A DNA stretch of 9,770 nt from Bacillota bacterium (GTDB lineage Bacteria > Bacillota > Sulfobacillia > Symbiobacteriales > ZC4RG38). Position 1 is the first letter of the stretch, and each line of letters starts with the position of its first letter. The notes beneath the pieces were generated by a model that was not told where the DNA came from, searched no databases, and saw only the letters and a program-made list of their open reading frames with translations. Of this stretch, positions 1-5,641 are shown one piece after another. The stretch lies in contig QGUP01000044.1 in NCBI GenBank assembly GCA_003242505.1, positions 1 through 9,770 of the forward strand, in the 5' to 3' direction. The position numbers were made by a program, and so were the translations under genes.

Positions 1-1712
1 GCTGAGCGGCGACAGCGGGGCTCCACCCCCCCCAATCGGCGGGCGCGGCGGTGTGGTAGCCAGGCCCGGATCAGCTGGGCTGCCATCTCGGGATTGCTCT
101 CCACCAGCTTCCGAACCTCCTCCCGGAGCTTGCGGCGCACCGGGTCCGTCGCCTTCTGCAGGAACTCCTCGCCCAGGTACTGGATCAGTTCCTCCTGGGT
201 GGGCTCGGGCTCCGGCGGCACCGGCAGCGGCGAGGCGGCCTGGTCCGGCGCCTCCAGGGTGGCCGCGGTCAGTTCCTCGGCCTCTACCCCGGGCTCCAGC
301 AGCTCCAGGGCCTCCGCCTGGGCCCGGCGCCGGCGCAGGTACCAGAGGAGGGCGACCAGGATCAGCAGGGCCGCCCCGGCCCCCAGCCCCAGGACCACCG
401 GGGAGAGGACCGGCTCCCTGGACTCTTCGGCCTCGGGGGTCCGGAAGGCCTCCAGGAGCGGGTTGTCAAAGGGGATGGCCGCCACGGTGACGTTCTCCAT
501 CGGCGCCCCCACCGCCCGGGCCACCGCCTGCTGGACCTGGCTGATCACCCCCTGGCTGTCCATCCCCATGGCCTGGAGGACCTTCTGGTTCAGGAAGACG
601 CCAACGGTGATCTCCCGGACCTGGCCCGGCGCCTTGACCTCCAGGGTCTTGATCTGGCCGAGCTCGTAGTTGACGATGGAATCCTCCTTCTCGTAGGAGG
701 AACTGCCGGCCCCCTGGACGGTCTGGTAGGTCGGGGGATTCGGGCTGTTGGCGTCGACGCCGGTGGCCTGGTCCCCGCCGGGCGGGGCACCGGTCCCCTG
801 GAAGGTCTCCGTCGTCTCCTGCCGGCTCCGGACCTGGGGCTGGGTGTACTCCGTGGCCTCGACGCTGCGGGTGTCGAAGTCCAGGGTGACGCTGACCATC
901 ACCGCACTGTTGCCGGGGCCGAACATCCGGTCGAGGGAGGCCTGGAGCCCCTTCTCCAGGGCGGCCTTGTACTCCAGCTGGGCCTGGAGCCGCCGGCTGG
1001 CCTCCACCGCCTGGGGCTCCTCCCCGCCCAAGGGGGTACTGGTCAGGGCCCGGCCGGTGTGGTCGATGACCACCACGTTCTCCGCCTGAAGCCCCGGGAC
1101 CGCGCCGGTGAGGAACCGGACGATGCCCTCCACCTCCTGGGGGCTGAGGGAACGGCCGGGCTTGGGCTCCACCAGCACTGCGGCGGTGGCCGGCTGCTGG
1201 TCCCGGACAAAGGCAGAACGTTCCGGCAACGAGAGCTTCACCGTGGCACTCTTCAGGGGCTCCAGGCTGCCGATGGCCTTGCTCAGCTCCCCCTCCATCG
1301 CCCGGAGGAGCATCACCCGCCGGTCAAAGTCCGTCGCCGCCAGGTTGGTCCGGTCAAAGAGCTCCCACCCCGGCGGTCCGGTCTCCACCCCGGCCTGGGC
1401 CACCGCCAGCTGGGCCCGGAGGAGGTCCTGCCGGGAGACCAGGATCAGGGTTCCATCCCGGCCCCCGTGGCGATAGGGGATGCCTGCCTCGTCGAGTTTG
1501 GCCACCACCGCGGCCAGTTCCTCGGCCGCGTAGGGCTGTCCCGGCAGAGGCACCAGTTCCTGCTCCCCGTCCCCGGCGCTGAGGCCGATGAGCACGGCAC
1601 CGGCGAGGGCCAGGGCAACCGCGGTGCCGATGAGAAGAATCCGCAGATTGGCTGGCAGGTTGCGCCAGCGCTCCCGAACCTGAGACCACGCCCGCGCGAA
1701 CCAACCGCTCAC
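1..1712 (-). CDS. fliF: Flagellar MS-ring protein FliF (3' end not reached)
   Basis: FliF forms the MS ring in the cytoplasmic membrane, the platform on which the rod, the export gate and the FliG rotor ring are built. The frame starts at a GTG (1712-1710) behind AAAGGAG with 8 nt spacing and stays open to coordinate 1 (570 codons). A first membrane segment lies at about residues 24-44, followed by the YscJ/FliF ring-building domain. It contains GWELFD (115-120) and TDFDRRVMLLRAMEGEL (127-143), close to the family's GFELFD and TEFDQKV..RALEGEL. The FliF C-domain follows, with a Gly/Pro/Ser-rich linker at about 300-338 and YEKEDSIVNYELGQ (340-353). A second membrane segment lies at 439-459, then a cytoplasmic tail whose end, DPVRRKLREEVRKLVESNP (523-541) and MAAQLIRAWL (543-552), is the FliG-binding helix region. 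Family members usually end within a few residues of this WL. Here the frame runs on for at least 18 Arg/Pro-rich residues. It is the fourth gene of the flagellar cluster, 40 nt after fliE. The identity is secure; the C-terminus is not. Confidence 0.95.
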   Translation of the reverse strand, partial: MSGWFARAWSQVRERWRNLPANLRILLIGTAVALALAGAVLIGLSAGDGEQELVPLPGQPYAAEELAAVVAKLDEAGIPYRHGGRDGTLILVSRQDLLRAQLAVAQAGVETGPPGWELFDRTNLAATDFDRRVMLLRAMEGELSKAIGSLEPLKSATVKLSLPERSAFVRDQQPATAAVLVEPKPGRSLSPQEVEGIVRFLTGAVPGLQAENVVVIDHTGRALTSTPLGGEEPQAVEASRRLQAQLEYKAALEKGLQASLDRMFGPGNSAVMVSVTLDFDTRSVEATEYTQPQVRSRQETTETFQGTGAPPGGDQATGVDANSPNPPTYQTVQGAGSSSYEKEDSIVNYELGQIKTLEVKAPGQVREITVGVFLNQKVLQAMGMDSQGVISQVQQAVARAVGAPMENVTVAAIPFDNPLLEAFRTPEAEESREPVLSPVVLGLGAGAALLILVALLWYLRRRRAQAEALELLEPGVEAEELTAATLEAPDQAASPLPVPPEPEPTQEELIQYLGEEFLQKATDPVRRKLREEVRKLVESNPEMAAQLIRAWLPHRRARRLGGVEPRCRRS

Positions 1713-1720
1713 GGAGTCAA

Positions 1721-1727
1721 CTCCTTT
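1721..1727 (-). promoter_or_regulatory. Ribosome binding site of fliF
   Basis: AAAGGAG on the minus strand, 8 nt before the GTG at 1712. It decides in favour of this GTG start, which also gives the normal FliF N-terminus: a short amphipathic stretch, then the first membrane segment. Confidence 0.85.
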
Positions 1728-1730
1728 GGA

Positions 1731-1746
1731 CCGGGCTTAGACCCGG
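1731..1746 (-). other. Small inverted repeat between fliE and fliF
   Basis: Arms CCGGG (1731-1735) and CCCGG (1742-1746) with a 6-nt loop lie in the 40-nt fliE-fliF gap just upstream of the fliF Shine-Dalgarno sequence. The stem is only 5 bp and has no T tract, so it is not a terminator. It could modestly affect fliF translation or mark an mRNA processing point; function is not shown by the sequence. Confidence 0.35.
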
Positions 1747-1752
1747 CGCCCG

Positions 1753-2106
1753 TTACAGGGGCATCCGCATGATCTCCTGGTAGGCTTCGATCACCTTGTT
1801 CCGCACCGCGATGGCGAGCTGCAGGCTCAAGGTGGCCTTCTCCGAGGCCAGGATCACCGCGGCGAGGTCCGGCGCCTGGCCCGCCGCCAGGCGGACCGCC
1901 GCCGCCTGGGCCTCCCGCTGCTGGGCCTCCACCCGGGCCAGGGCCTCCTCCAGGAAGGCGGCAAAGCTCTGGCCGGCCTCCGCCGGCTCCTGGCGACTCA
2001 GGGCCTGGCCCGGGGCGGCGCCTGGGGCGATGCCGGACATCGGGCCGGCAGCGGTTCCCGCTGCCCGACCGGCGCCGGGCAGCCCGGAAAACACCACGCC
2101 GTTCAT
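1753..2106 (-). CDS. fliE: Flagellar hook-basal body protein FliE
   Basis: FliE is the small secreted adaptor that links the MS ring (FliF) to the proximal rod and is needed for rod export and assembly. The 117-residue product has the size and layout of the family: a variable Gly/Ala/Pro-rich N-terminus (1-35), a helix (about 46-78), and the diagnostic C-terminal block with EKATLSLQLAIAVRNK (89-104) and EAYQEIMRMPL (107-117). ATG at 2106 is the only reasonable start: an in-frame TGA sits 4-6 nt upstream (2110-2112). The Shine-Dalgarno match GGGGAGG (2120-2126) is rather far away, 13 nt from the ATG. An out-of-frame ATG at 2113 sits at a better 6-nt spacing. The gene lies 51 nt after flgC and 40 nt before fliF, the usual flgB-flgC-fliE-fliF order. 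No signal peptide is expected, as FliE is exported by the flagellar type III apparatus. Confidence 0.94.
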   Translation of the reverse strand: MNGVVFSGLPGAGRAAGTAAGPMSGIAPGAAPGQALSRQEPAEAGQSFAAFLEEALARVEAQQREAQAAAVRLAAGQAPDLAAVILASEKATLSLQLAIAVRNKVIEAYQEIMRMPL

Positions 2107-2117
2107 CGGTCATCTGC

Positions 2118-2170
2118 GACCTCCCCGCTTCTTACTCAAGACCTCCCCAGGTCTCCCTTACGACCTCCCC
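2118..2170 (-). repeat. Three GGGGAGGTC units at exact 22-nt spacing
   Basis: On the minus strand GGGGAGGTC occurs at 2162-2170, 2140-2148 and 2118-2126, with starts exactly 22 nt apart. The first copy is the last sense codons of flgC (Gly-Arg-Ser before TAA). The second lies in the gap and, read in its own frame, again spells Leu-Gly-Arg-Ser-stop. The third serves as the fliE Shine-Dalgarno region. The first two copies share the longer CTGGGGAGGTC, which suggests a small tandem duplication of the flgC 3' end that has since diverged. Confidence 0.7.
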
Positions 2171-2667
2171 AGTTCCAGGGTCCGGAGCGCCATCTGCCGG
2201 GCGGTGGTGAAGGCCGTGACGTTGGCCTCGTAAGCCCGGGAGGCGCTGATGAGGTCGACCATCTCCAGCAGGGGGTCGACGTTGGGCATCTGCACGTAGC
2301 CGTTGGCGTCGGCATCGGGATGGGTGGGGTCGTACCGGAGGGGCAGCGGCCGGGGGTCCTCCCCCACCGCCACCACCCGCACCCCGGCCCCCACCTGGCC
2401 GGCCACCTCCGCCCCGGCCCCCGGGATCCCCGGGGGCCGGAAGTCCCGGACCCCGACCTGGGCCATGGCCCGGCTCAGCCACTCGGAGAAGGGAGCCGGC
2501 GCCTCTTCCCGGGCGGCAAGGACAGCGACCCGGCGCCGGTACGGGCCCCCCCGCTCCGTCCGGGTCGTGTTGGCGTTGGCGATGTTGTTGGCAATGACCT
2601 CCATCCGGAAGCGCTCGGCCGTCAGGCTGGAGGCGCTAATCTCCAGAATCCGGAACCACCCGGGCAC
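2158..2667 (-). CDS. flgC: Flagellar proximal rod protein FlgC
   Basis: FlgC is one of the proximal rod subunits of the flagellar basal body, exported through the flagellar type III apparatus and polymerised onto FliE/FlgB. The start is GTG at 2667, with GGGAGG (2676-2681) 8 nt upstream. It begins 2 nt after the flgB stop, so translation is probably coupled. The N-terminal rod/hook motif is clear: ISASSLTAERFRMEVIANNI (10-29), then ANANTTRTE. The middle has RYDPTHPDADANGYVQMPNV (111-130), and the C-terminal block is DPLLEMVDLISASRAYEANV (131-150), typical of FlgC. At 169 residues it is longer than the B. subtilis protein (about 150). The excess is a Gly/Pro/Ala-rich stretch at about residues 77-95 between the two conserved ends. 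The reading frame is intact and codon use is like its neighbours. Confidence 0.96.
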   Translation of the reverse strand: MPGWFRILEISASSLTAERFRMEVIANNIANANTTRTERGGPYRRRVAVLAAREEAPAPFSEWLSRAMAQVGVRDFRPPGIPGAGAEVAGQVGAGVRVVAVGEDPRPLPLRYDPTHPDADANGYVQMPNVDPLLEMVDLISASRAYEANVTAFTTARQMALRTLELGRS

Positions 2668-2669
2668 GA

Positions 2670-3098
2670 CTACCGCCTCCCTTCGGTCACGGCCAGCCGC
2701 AGCCGGGCCAGTTCGTCGTTCAGCTGCCGCAGGAGGGCGCCGTACCAGATCTCGTTGGCCGCCATCTGGGCCATCTCCGCTTCCACATCGACGTTGTTGC
2801 CGTCCGCCCGGTCGGACCGGGAGAGGTCCCGGACCACCTGGGGCCGGACCTCCAGAGCGGCCTCGGCCCCCCGCCCCCTCAGGTGCCGGGGGTGGGTGAC
2901 CCGGAGCGGCAACCGGGGCGCCTCGCCCGTCCCGGACATCTCCAGGGCGGCCGCCAGGTGCTCCTCGAACCGCACCCGGAGGGCCTTGTACCCGGGGGTG
3001 TTGACGTTGGCCAGGTTGTGGGCCAGGGCCGCCTGCCGGACCGCGGCCGCTTCCAGGCCCCGCTGGAGGATCGACAGGTGGGGCGGGAAGAGCGGCAC
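2670..3098 (-). CDS. flgB: Flagellar proximal rod protein FlgB
   Basis: FlgB is a proximal rod subunit and the usual first gene of the Bacillota fla/che operon. I place the start at GTG 3098, where GGAGGTG (3104-3110) lies 5 nt upstream. The resulting 142-residue protein begins with MPLFPPHLSILQRGLEAAA as expected. The frame is open up to an ATG at 3212, but that ATG overlaps the predicted promoter, lacks a Shine-Dalgarno sequence and would add 38 atypical residues. Motifs are the N-terminal rod signature HNLANVNTPGYKA (about 26-38) and the C-terminal block NNVDVEAEMAQMAANEIWYG (100-119), both characteristic of FlgB. flgC follows after 2 nt. The gene has its own promoter region and is separated from codY by an intrinsic terminator. 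Confidence 0.95.
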   Translation of the reverse strand: MPLFPPHLSILQRGLEAAAVRQAALAHNLANVNTPGYKALRVRFEEHLAAALEMSGTGEAPRLPLRVTHPRHLRGRGAEAALEVRPQVVRDLSRSDRADGNNVDVEAEMAQMAANEIWYGALLRQLNDELARLRLAVTEGRR

Positions 3099-3103
3099 GT
3101 GAC

Positions 3104-3110
3104 CACCTCC
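3104..3110 (-). promoter_or_regulatory. Ribosome binding site of flgB
   Basis: GGAGGTG on the minus strand, 5 nt before GTG 3098. It is a strong match to the 16S anti-Shine-Dalgarno sequence and the main reason to prefer the short FlgB start over the ATG at 3212. Confidence 0.85.
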
Positions 3111-3178
3111 TGTCTGGGCCCTCGCACCGATTCCTGGGGAAATGAAAGGCACGGGTCTGCGAAAGTCCTGACTCGGCT

Positions 3179-3197
3179 CCAAGTTACTTCGACTTGG
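3179..3197 (-). other. Hairpin at the predicted 5' end of the flgB transcript
   Basis: Arms CCAAGT (3179-3184) and ACTTGG (3192-3197) with a 7-nt loop. The predicted start of transcription from the upstream promoter falls at about 3197, so the transcript would begin with this stem. It may be a 5' stabilising hairpin or, as DNA, an operator overlapping the start site. The stem is short, so this is tentative. Confidence 0.4.
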
Positions 3198-3203
3198 TTC
3201 GAC

Positions 3204-3232
3204 ATTATCCAATGGGTTCCCTGCATCTCCAA
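3204..3232 (-). promoter_or_regulatory. Sigma-A-like promoter for the flgB operon
   Basis: On the minus strand the -10 box is GATAAT (3204-3209, 5 of 6 to TATAAT). The -35 box TTGGAG (3227-3232) matches TTGACA at its first three positions, with an ideal 17-nt spacer. The position is about 100 nt upstream of the flgB start and downstream of the codY terminator, which fits independent transcription of the flagellar operon as in B. subtilis. I saw no convincing sigma-D/sigma-28 promoter (TAAA-N15-GCCGATAT) in the region. The -35 match is modest, so activation or an alternative start is possible. Confidence 0.55.
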
Positions 3233-3240
3233 CTCCAGAC

Positions 3241-3262
3241 AGTTAACTTTGGGACTTAAGTC
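3241..3262. promoter_or_regulatory. Two palindromes upstream of the flgB promoter (possible operator)
   Basis: AGTTAACT (3241-3248) and GACTTAAGTC (3253-3262) are perfect 8-bp and 10-bp palindromes, with centres 13 bp apart, lying 9-30 bp upstream of the -35 box. Related ACTT/AAGT half sites recur around the start site (3181-3197). The arrangement suggests binding of a dimeric regulator to one face, but no known operator consensus is recognised. Confidence 0.4.
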
Positions 3263-3313
3263 TCATCCTCTGCCCGACCCCGCCCGCCGCCCCCCGCCCT
3301 GACGGCCGGCGGA

Positions 3314-3365
3314 GATATATAAAAAGGAAGGGATCCCCGACCGGCCCTCTGCCGGTCGGGGATCC
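3314..3365 (-). terminator. Rho-independent terminator of the hslV-hslU-codY operon
   Basis: A perfect 15-bp stem: arms 3331-3345 (plus strand GGATCCCCGACCGGC) and 3351-3365, with a 5-nt loop. On the minus strand it is followed by a T-rich tract, CTTCCTTTTTATATATC (spanning about 3314-3330). It lies about 80 nt after the codY stop, and its orientation matches codY transcription. The long GC-rich stem followed by T residues makes this a strong intrinsic terminator. It insulates the flagellar operon from codY read-through. The plus-strand side has no comparable T run, so it is not clearly bidirectional. Confidence 0.93.
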
Positions 3366-3409
3366 TGTGTCCAAGGTCCTATTCAAGGGATGCCAAGGAG
3401 TGCCGGTCT

Positions 3410-3423
3410 GGGACCTGAGTCCC
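3410..3423. repeat. Short inverted repeat after codY
   Basis: Arms GGGAC (3410-3414) and GTCCC (3419-3423) with loop CTGA, 24 nt after the codY stop and before the main terminator. No T tract follows on either strand. It may protect the mRNA 3' end or be incidental. Confidence 0.3.
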
Positions 3424-3446
3424 ATGGGTCCGCCCCTGGCCCCGGA

Positions 3447-4208
3447 TTAGCCCCGGAGCTTGCGCAGTTCCTCGATCAGCCGGTCGTTGAGCACCTTGAT
3501 GTGGGTGCCCTTCATGCCCAGGGACCGGCTCTCGATGACCCCCGCGCTCTCGAACTTCCGCAGGGCGTTGACGATGACCGAGCGGGTGATGCCGACCCGG
3601 TCGGCGATCTTCGAGGCGACCAGCAGCCCCTCGTTGCCGTCCAGTTCGTCGAAGATGTGCTGCACCGCCTCCAGCTCCGAGTAGGAGAGGGTCCCCAGGG
3701 CGACCTGGACCGCCGCCTTCTTCCGGGCCTCCTCCTCCATCTCGGCGGCGTGGGCCCGGAGGATCTCCATGCCGACCACGGTGGCGCCGAGCTCGGCCAG
3801 GATCAGCTCCTCATCGCCGAACTCCCCGCTGTCCCGGCCCAGGATCAGGGTGCCCAGCCGCTCCCCGCCGCCGTTGATCGGGACGACGGTCACCAGGTTC
3901 TCGTCGAAGTAGAGCTCGTTGCCGTCCTTGAGGAGCACGAGCCGGCCGAAGGTGGTGTTCGGCGTGGTCTCGTCGATCTTCATCAGCTTGTGGTTGAACT
4001 CCTCGGAGAAGGTCGCGCCGGTGAGCGACCCTTCCACCCCGTGGCGGACACCGCTGCCGAGGATCTTCCCCTTCCGGGAAGCGACGTAGACGTTGGCGTT
4101 GATGAGTTCCGAGAGCACCTCGGCCATCTCGTTGAAGTTCACCTGGGTACCGGCGCTCCGCTGCAGCAGCCGGTTGATGCGACGAGTCTTCTCAAGCAGG
4201 GACTTCAT
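3447..4208 (-). CDS. codY: GTP- and branched-chain-amino-acid-sensing global repressor CodY
   Basis: CodY is the Bacillota global regulator that binds DNA when isoleucine/valine/leucine and GTP are plentiful and represses genes for nutrient acquisition, amino-acid synthesis and, in B. subtilis, motility. The start is ATG 4208, with GGAGG (4218-4222) 9 nt upstream. This yields 253 residues beginning MKSLLEKTRRINRLLQ; an upstream in-frame ATG at 4238 has no such site. The N-terminal GAF ligand domain spans about 1-155, including INGGGERLGTLILGRDSGEF (111-130) and GATVVGMEIL (141-150). A helical linker EMEEEARKKAAVQVALGTLS (156-175) leads to the C-terminal winged helix. The recognition region SKIADRVGITRSVIVNALRK (199-218) and SAGVIESRSLGMKGTHIKVL (221-240) is almost identical to B. 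subtilis CodY. It is the last gene of the hslV-hslU-codY operon, 38 nt after hslU, and is followed by a strong terminator. Confidence 0.98.
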   Translation of the reverse strand: MKSLLEKTRRINRLLQRSAGTQVNFNEMAEVLSELINANVYVASRKGKILGSGVRHGVEGSLTGATFSEEFNHKLMKIDETTPNTTFGRLVLLKDGNELYFDENLVTVVPINGGGERLGTLILGRDSGEFGDEELILAELGATVVGMEILRAHAAEMEEEARKKAAVQVALGTLSYSELEAVQHIFDELDGNEGLLVASKIADRVGITRSVIVNALRKFESAGVIESRSLGMKGTHIKVLNDRLIEELRKLRG

Positions 4209-4226
4209 AGGGCATTGCCTCCGTTT

Positions 4227-4244
4227 CAAGATGATCAAGTCTTG
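4227..4244. repeat. Inverted repeat just upstream of the codY ribosome binding site
   Basis: Arms CAAGA (4227-4231) and TCTTG (4240-4244) flank TGATCAAG, itself containing the palindrome TGATCA. The repeat occupies most of the 38-nt hslU-codY gap, directly before the codY GGAGG. It could be a weak hairpin tuning codY translation or an operator. It does not resemble the AATTTTCWGAAAATT CodY box. Confidence 0.35.
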
Positions 4245-4246
4245 TC

Positions 4247-5641
4247 CTAGAGGATAAAGCGGCTGACATCTTGACGGGCCAGAATGCCGGCGAGCTGTTC
4301 CCGGACATAGGCCTCGCTGATCACAATCCTGGCCGGCGCGATCTCCGGCGCCAGGAAGGAGACTTCCTCCAGGAGCTTTTCCAGGATGGTGTGGAGCCGG
4401 CGGGCTCCGATGTCCTCAGTTTCCGCGTTGACTCGTGCCGCTATGCGCGCAATCTCGGCGATTCCCTCCGGGGTCCAGACCAGTTCGACCCCTTCCGTCG
4501 CCAGCAGGGCGCTGTACTGCTTGCACAGGGCGTTCTCCGGCTCCGTCAGGATCCGGATGAAGTCCTGCTCCCCCAGGGGGCTCAGTTCCGCCCGCAGGGG
4601 AAACCGGCCCTGGAGCTCTGGAATCAGGTCCGAGGGCCGGGAGACGTGGAAGGCACCCGCGGCGATGAACAGGATGTGGTCGGTGCGCACCGGGCCGTAG
4701 CGGGTGTAGACGGTGCAGCCCTCCACGATGGGGAGGATGTCCCGCTGCACCCCTTCCCGGGAGACGTCCGGGCCGTGGACCTTCTCCCGGCTGGCGATCT
4801 TGTCGATCTCGTCGATGAAGATGATCCCGTGCTGCTCGGCCCGGTGGATCGCCTCGGCGGCGACCTCGTCCATGTCGATGAGCTTCGTCGCCTCTTCCTG
4901 GAGCAGGAGGTTCCGGGCCTGGGCCACCGTCACCTTCCGGCGCCGCCGGCGCCGGGGGAGCAGCCCACCCAGCATCTCCTGGAGCCCCCGGTGCAGTTCT
5001 TCCATCCCCTGGCCGCCGGGCAGCTCCAGGCCAGGGATCCCCTGCTCTTCCAGTTCAATCTCGATGTACTCGTTCTCCAGCTCCCCGGCGGCCAGCCGGG
5101 GGCGGAGCTGGGCCCGGGCGGCTTCCACCTCCCGGCGCCTCCGTTCCAGCTCCGGATCCTCGTAGCCGCCGGCCCCCGATCCGCCGAAGAGCATCTCCCA
5201 GGGGCCCCGGAACCGGGGCTCCCGGGTTGGCATCGGCACCAGGGCCTCAAGGATCCGCTCCTCCACCAGCCGCTGGGCCTGTTCCTTCACCGCTTCAATC
5301 CGCTCGTTCTTCACCATCCGCACCGCGGTCTCTACGAGGTCCCGGACCATGGACTCCACGTCCCGGCCCACGTAGCCGACCTCGGTGTACTTGGTGGCTT
5401 CCACCTTCACAAAGGGAGCGCCCACCAGCCGGGCCAGCCGCCGGGCGATCTCGGTCTTCCCCACGCCGGTGGGGCCGATCATCAGGATGTTCTTGGGCGA
5501 GACCTCATCCCGGAGTTCCGGCGGCAACTGCATCCGCCGGTACCGGTTCCGCAGGGCGATGGCCACCACCCGCTTGGCTGCGGTCTGGCCGACGATGTAT
5601 TTGTCCAGCTCCGCCACGATCTCCCTGGGGGTGAGCCCCAT
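4247..5641 (-). CDS. hslU: ATP-dependent protease ATPase subunit HslU (ClpY)
   Basis: HslU is the AAA+ hexameric unfoldase that feeds substrates into the HslV peptidase chamber. I take ATG 5641, overlapping the hslV stop as TGATG; GTG 5644 in the same frame is a possible alternative one codon upstream. GGAGGAGG (5655-5662) lies 10-13 nt upstream of these starts. The 464-residue product is of normal family length. Visible motifs are LTPREIVAELDKYIVGQ (3-19), Walker A GPTGVGKT (56-63), the pore loop GYVGRD (89-94), the intermediate I domain (about 110-243), Walker B IIFIDEIDKI (273-282), an arginine-finger region LQGRF (343-347), sensor-2 GARR (412-415) and the C-terminal tail DVSRFIL (458-464), which docks into HslV. 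An unusual run of six arginines (230-235) ends the I domain. The gene is translationally coupled to hslV and followed by codY. Confidence 0.98.
   Translation of the reverse strand: MGLTPREIVAELDKYIVGQTAAKRVVAIALRNRYRRMQLPPELRDEVSPKNILMIGPTGVGKTEIARRLARLVGAPFVKVEATKYTEVGYVGRDVESMVRDLVETAVRMVKNERIEAVKEQAQRLVEERILEALVPMPTREPRFRGPWEMLFGGSGAGGYEDPELERRRREVEAARAQLRPRLAAGELENEYIEIELEEQGIPGLELPGGQGMEELHRGLQEMLGGLLPRRRRRRKVTVAQARNLLLQEEATKLIDMDEVAAEAIHRAEQHGIIFIDEIDKIASREKVHGPDVSREGVQRDILPIVEGCTVYTRYGPVRTDHILFIAAGAFHVSRPSDLIPELQGRFPLRAELSPLGEQDFIRILTEPENALCKQYSALLATEGVELVWTPEGIAEIARIAARVNAETEDIGARRLHTILEKLLEEVSFLAPEIAPARIVISEAYVREQLAGILARQDVSRFIL

Larger units (their letters stand above)
3099..3446. 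other. Intergenic region between codY and flgB
   Basis: 348 nt without a supported gene. From the codY side it holds a short inverted repeat (3410-3423), the codY intrinsic terminator (3314-3365), a C-rich stretch (about 3278-3300), two perfect palindromes (3253-3262 and 3241-3248), a sigma-A-like promoter (3204-3232), a hairpin at the probable transcript 5' end (3179-3197), and a leader of roughly 100 nt leading to the flgB ribosome binding site. The 3150-3265 part is visibly more AT-rich than the surrounding genes. No cyclic-di-GMP riboswitch core and no canonical CodY box could be recognised. Confidence 0.8.

Noticed and set aside
1709..2113. A 134-codon minus-strand frame overlapping fliE, with a well-spaced ribosome site
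   Set aside because: The product is Gly/Pro/Arg low-complexity, while the overlapping frame encodes an unmistakable FliE C-terminus. Kept only as a translation-geometry observation.
3099..3200. Possible cyclic-di-GMP (GEMM) riboswitch in the flgB leader, as such switches often precede motility genes
   Set aside because: I could not find the conserved core sequence or the two-helix layout in this about 100-nt leader.
3099..3212. N-terminal extension of FlgB to ATG 3212
   Set aside because: No Shine-Dalgarno sequence, overlaps the promoter, and adds 38 residues not found in the family.
3310..3325. TATATAT as a -10 box for a second flgB promoter
   Set aside because: It is part of the T-rich tail of the codY terminator, and no -35 element lies at a suitable distance.
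3099..3446. CodY box upstream of flgB or hslV
   Set aside because: No sequence resembling AATTTTCWGAAAATT with few mismatches was seen in either intergenic region. A degenerate site cannot be excluded by eye.
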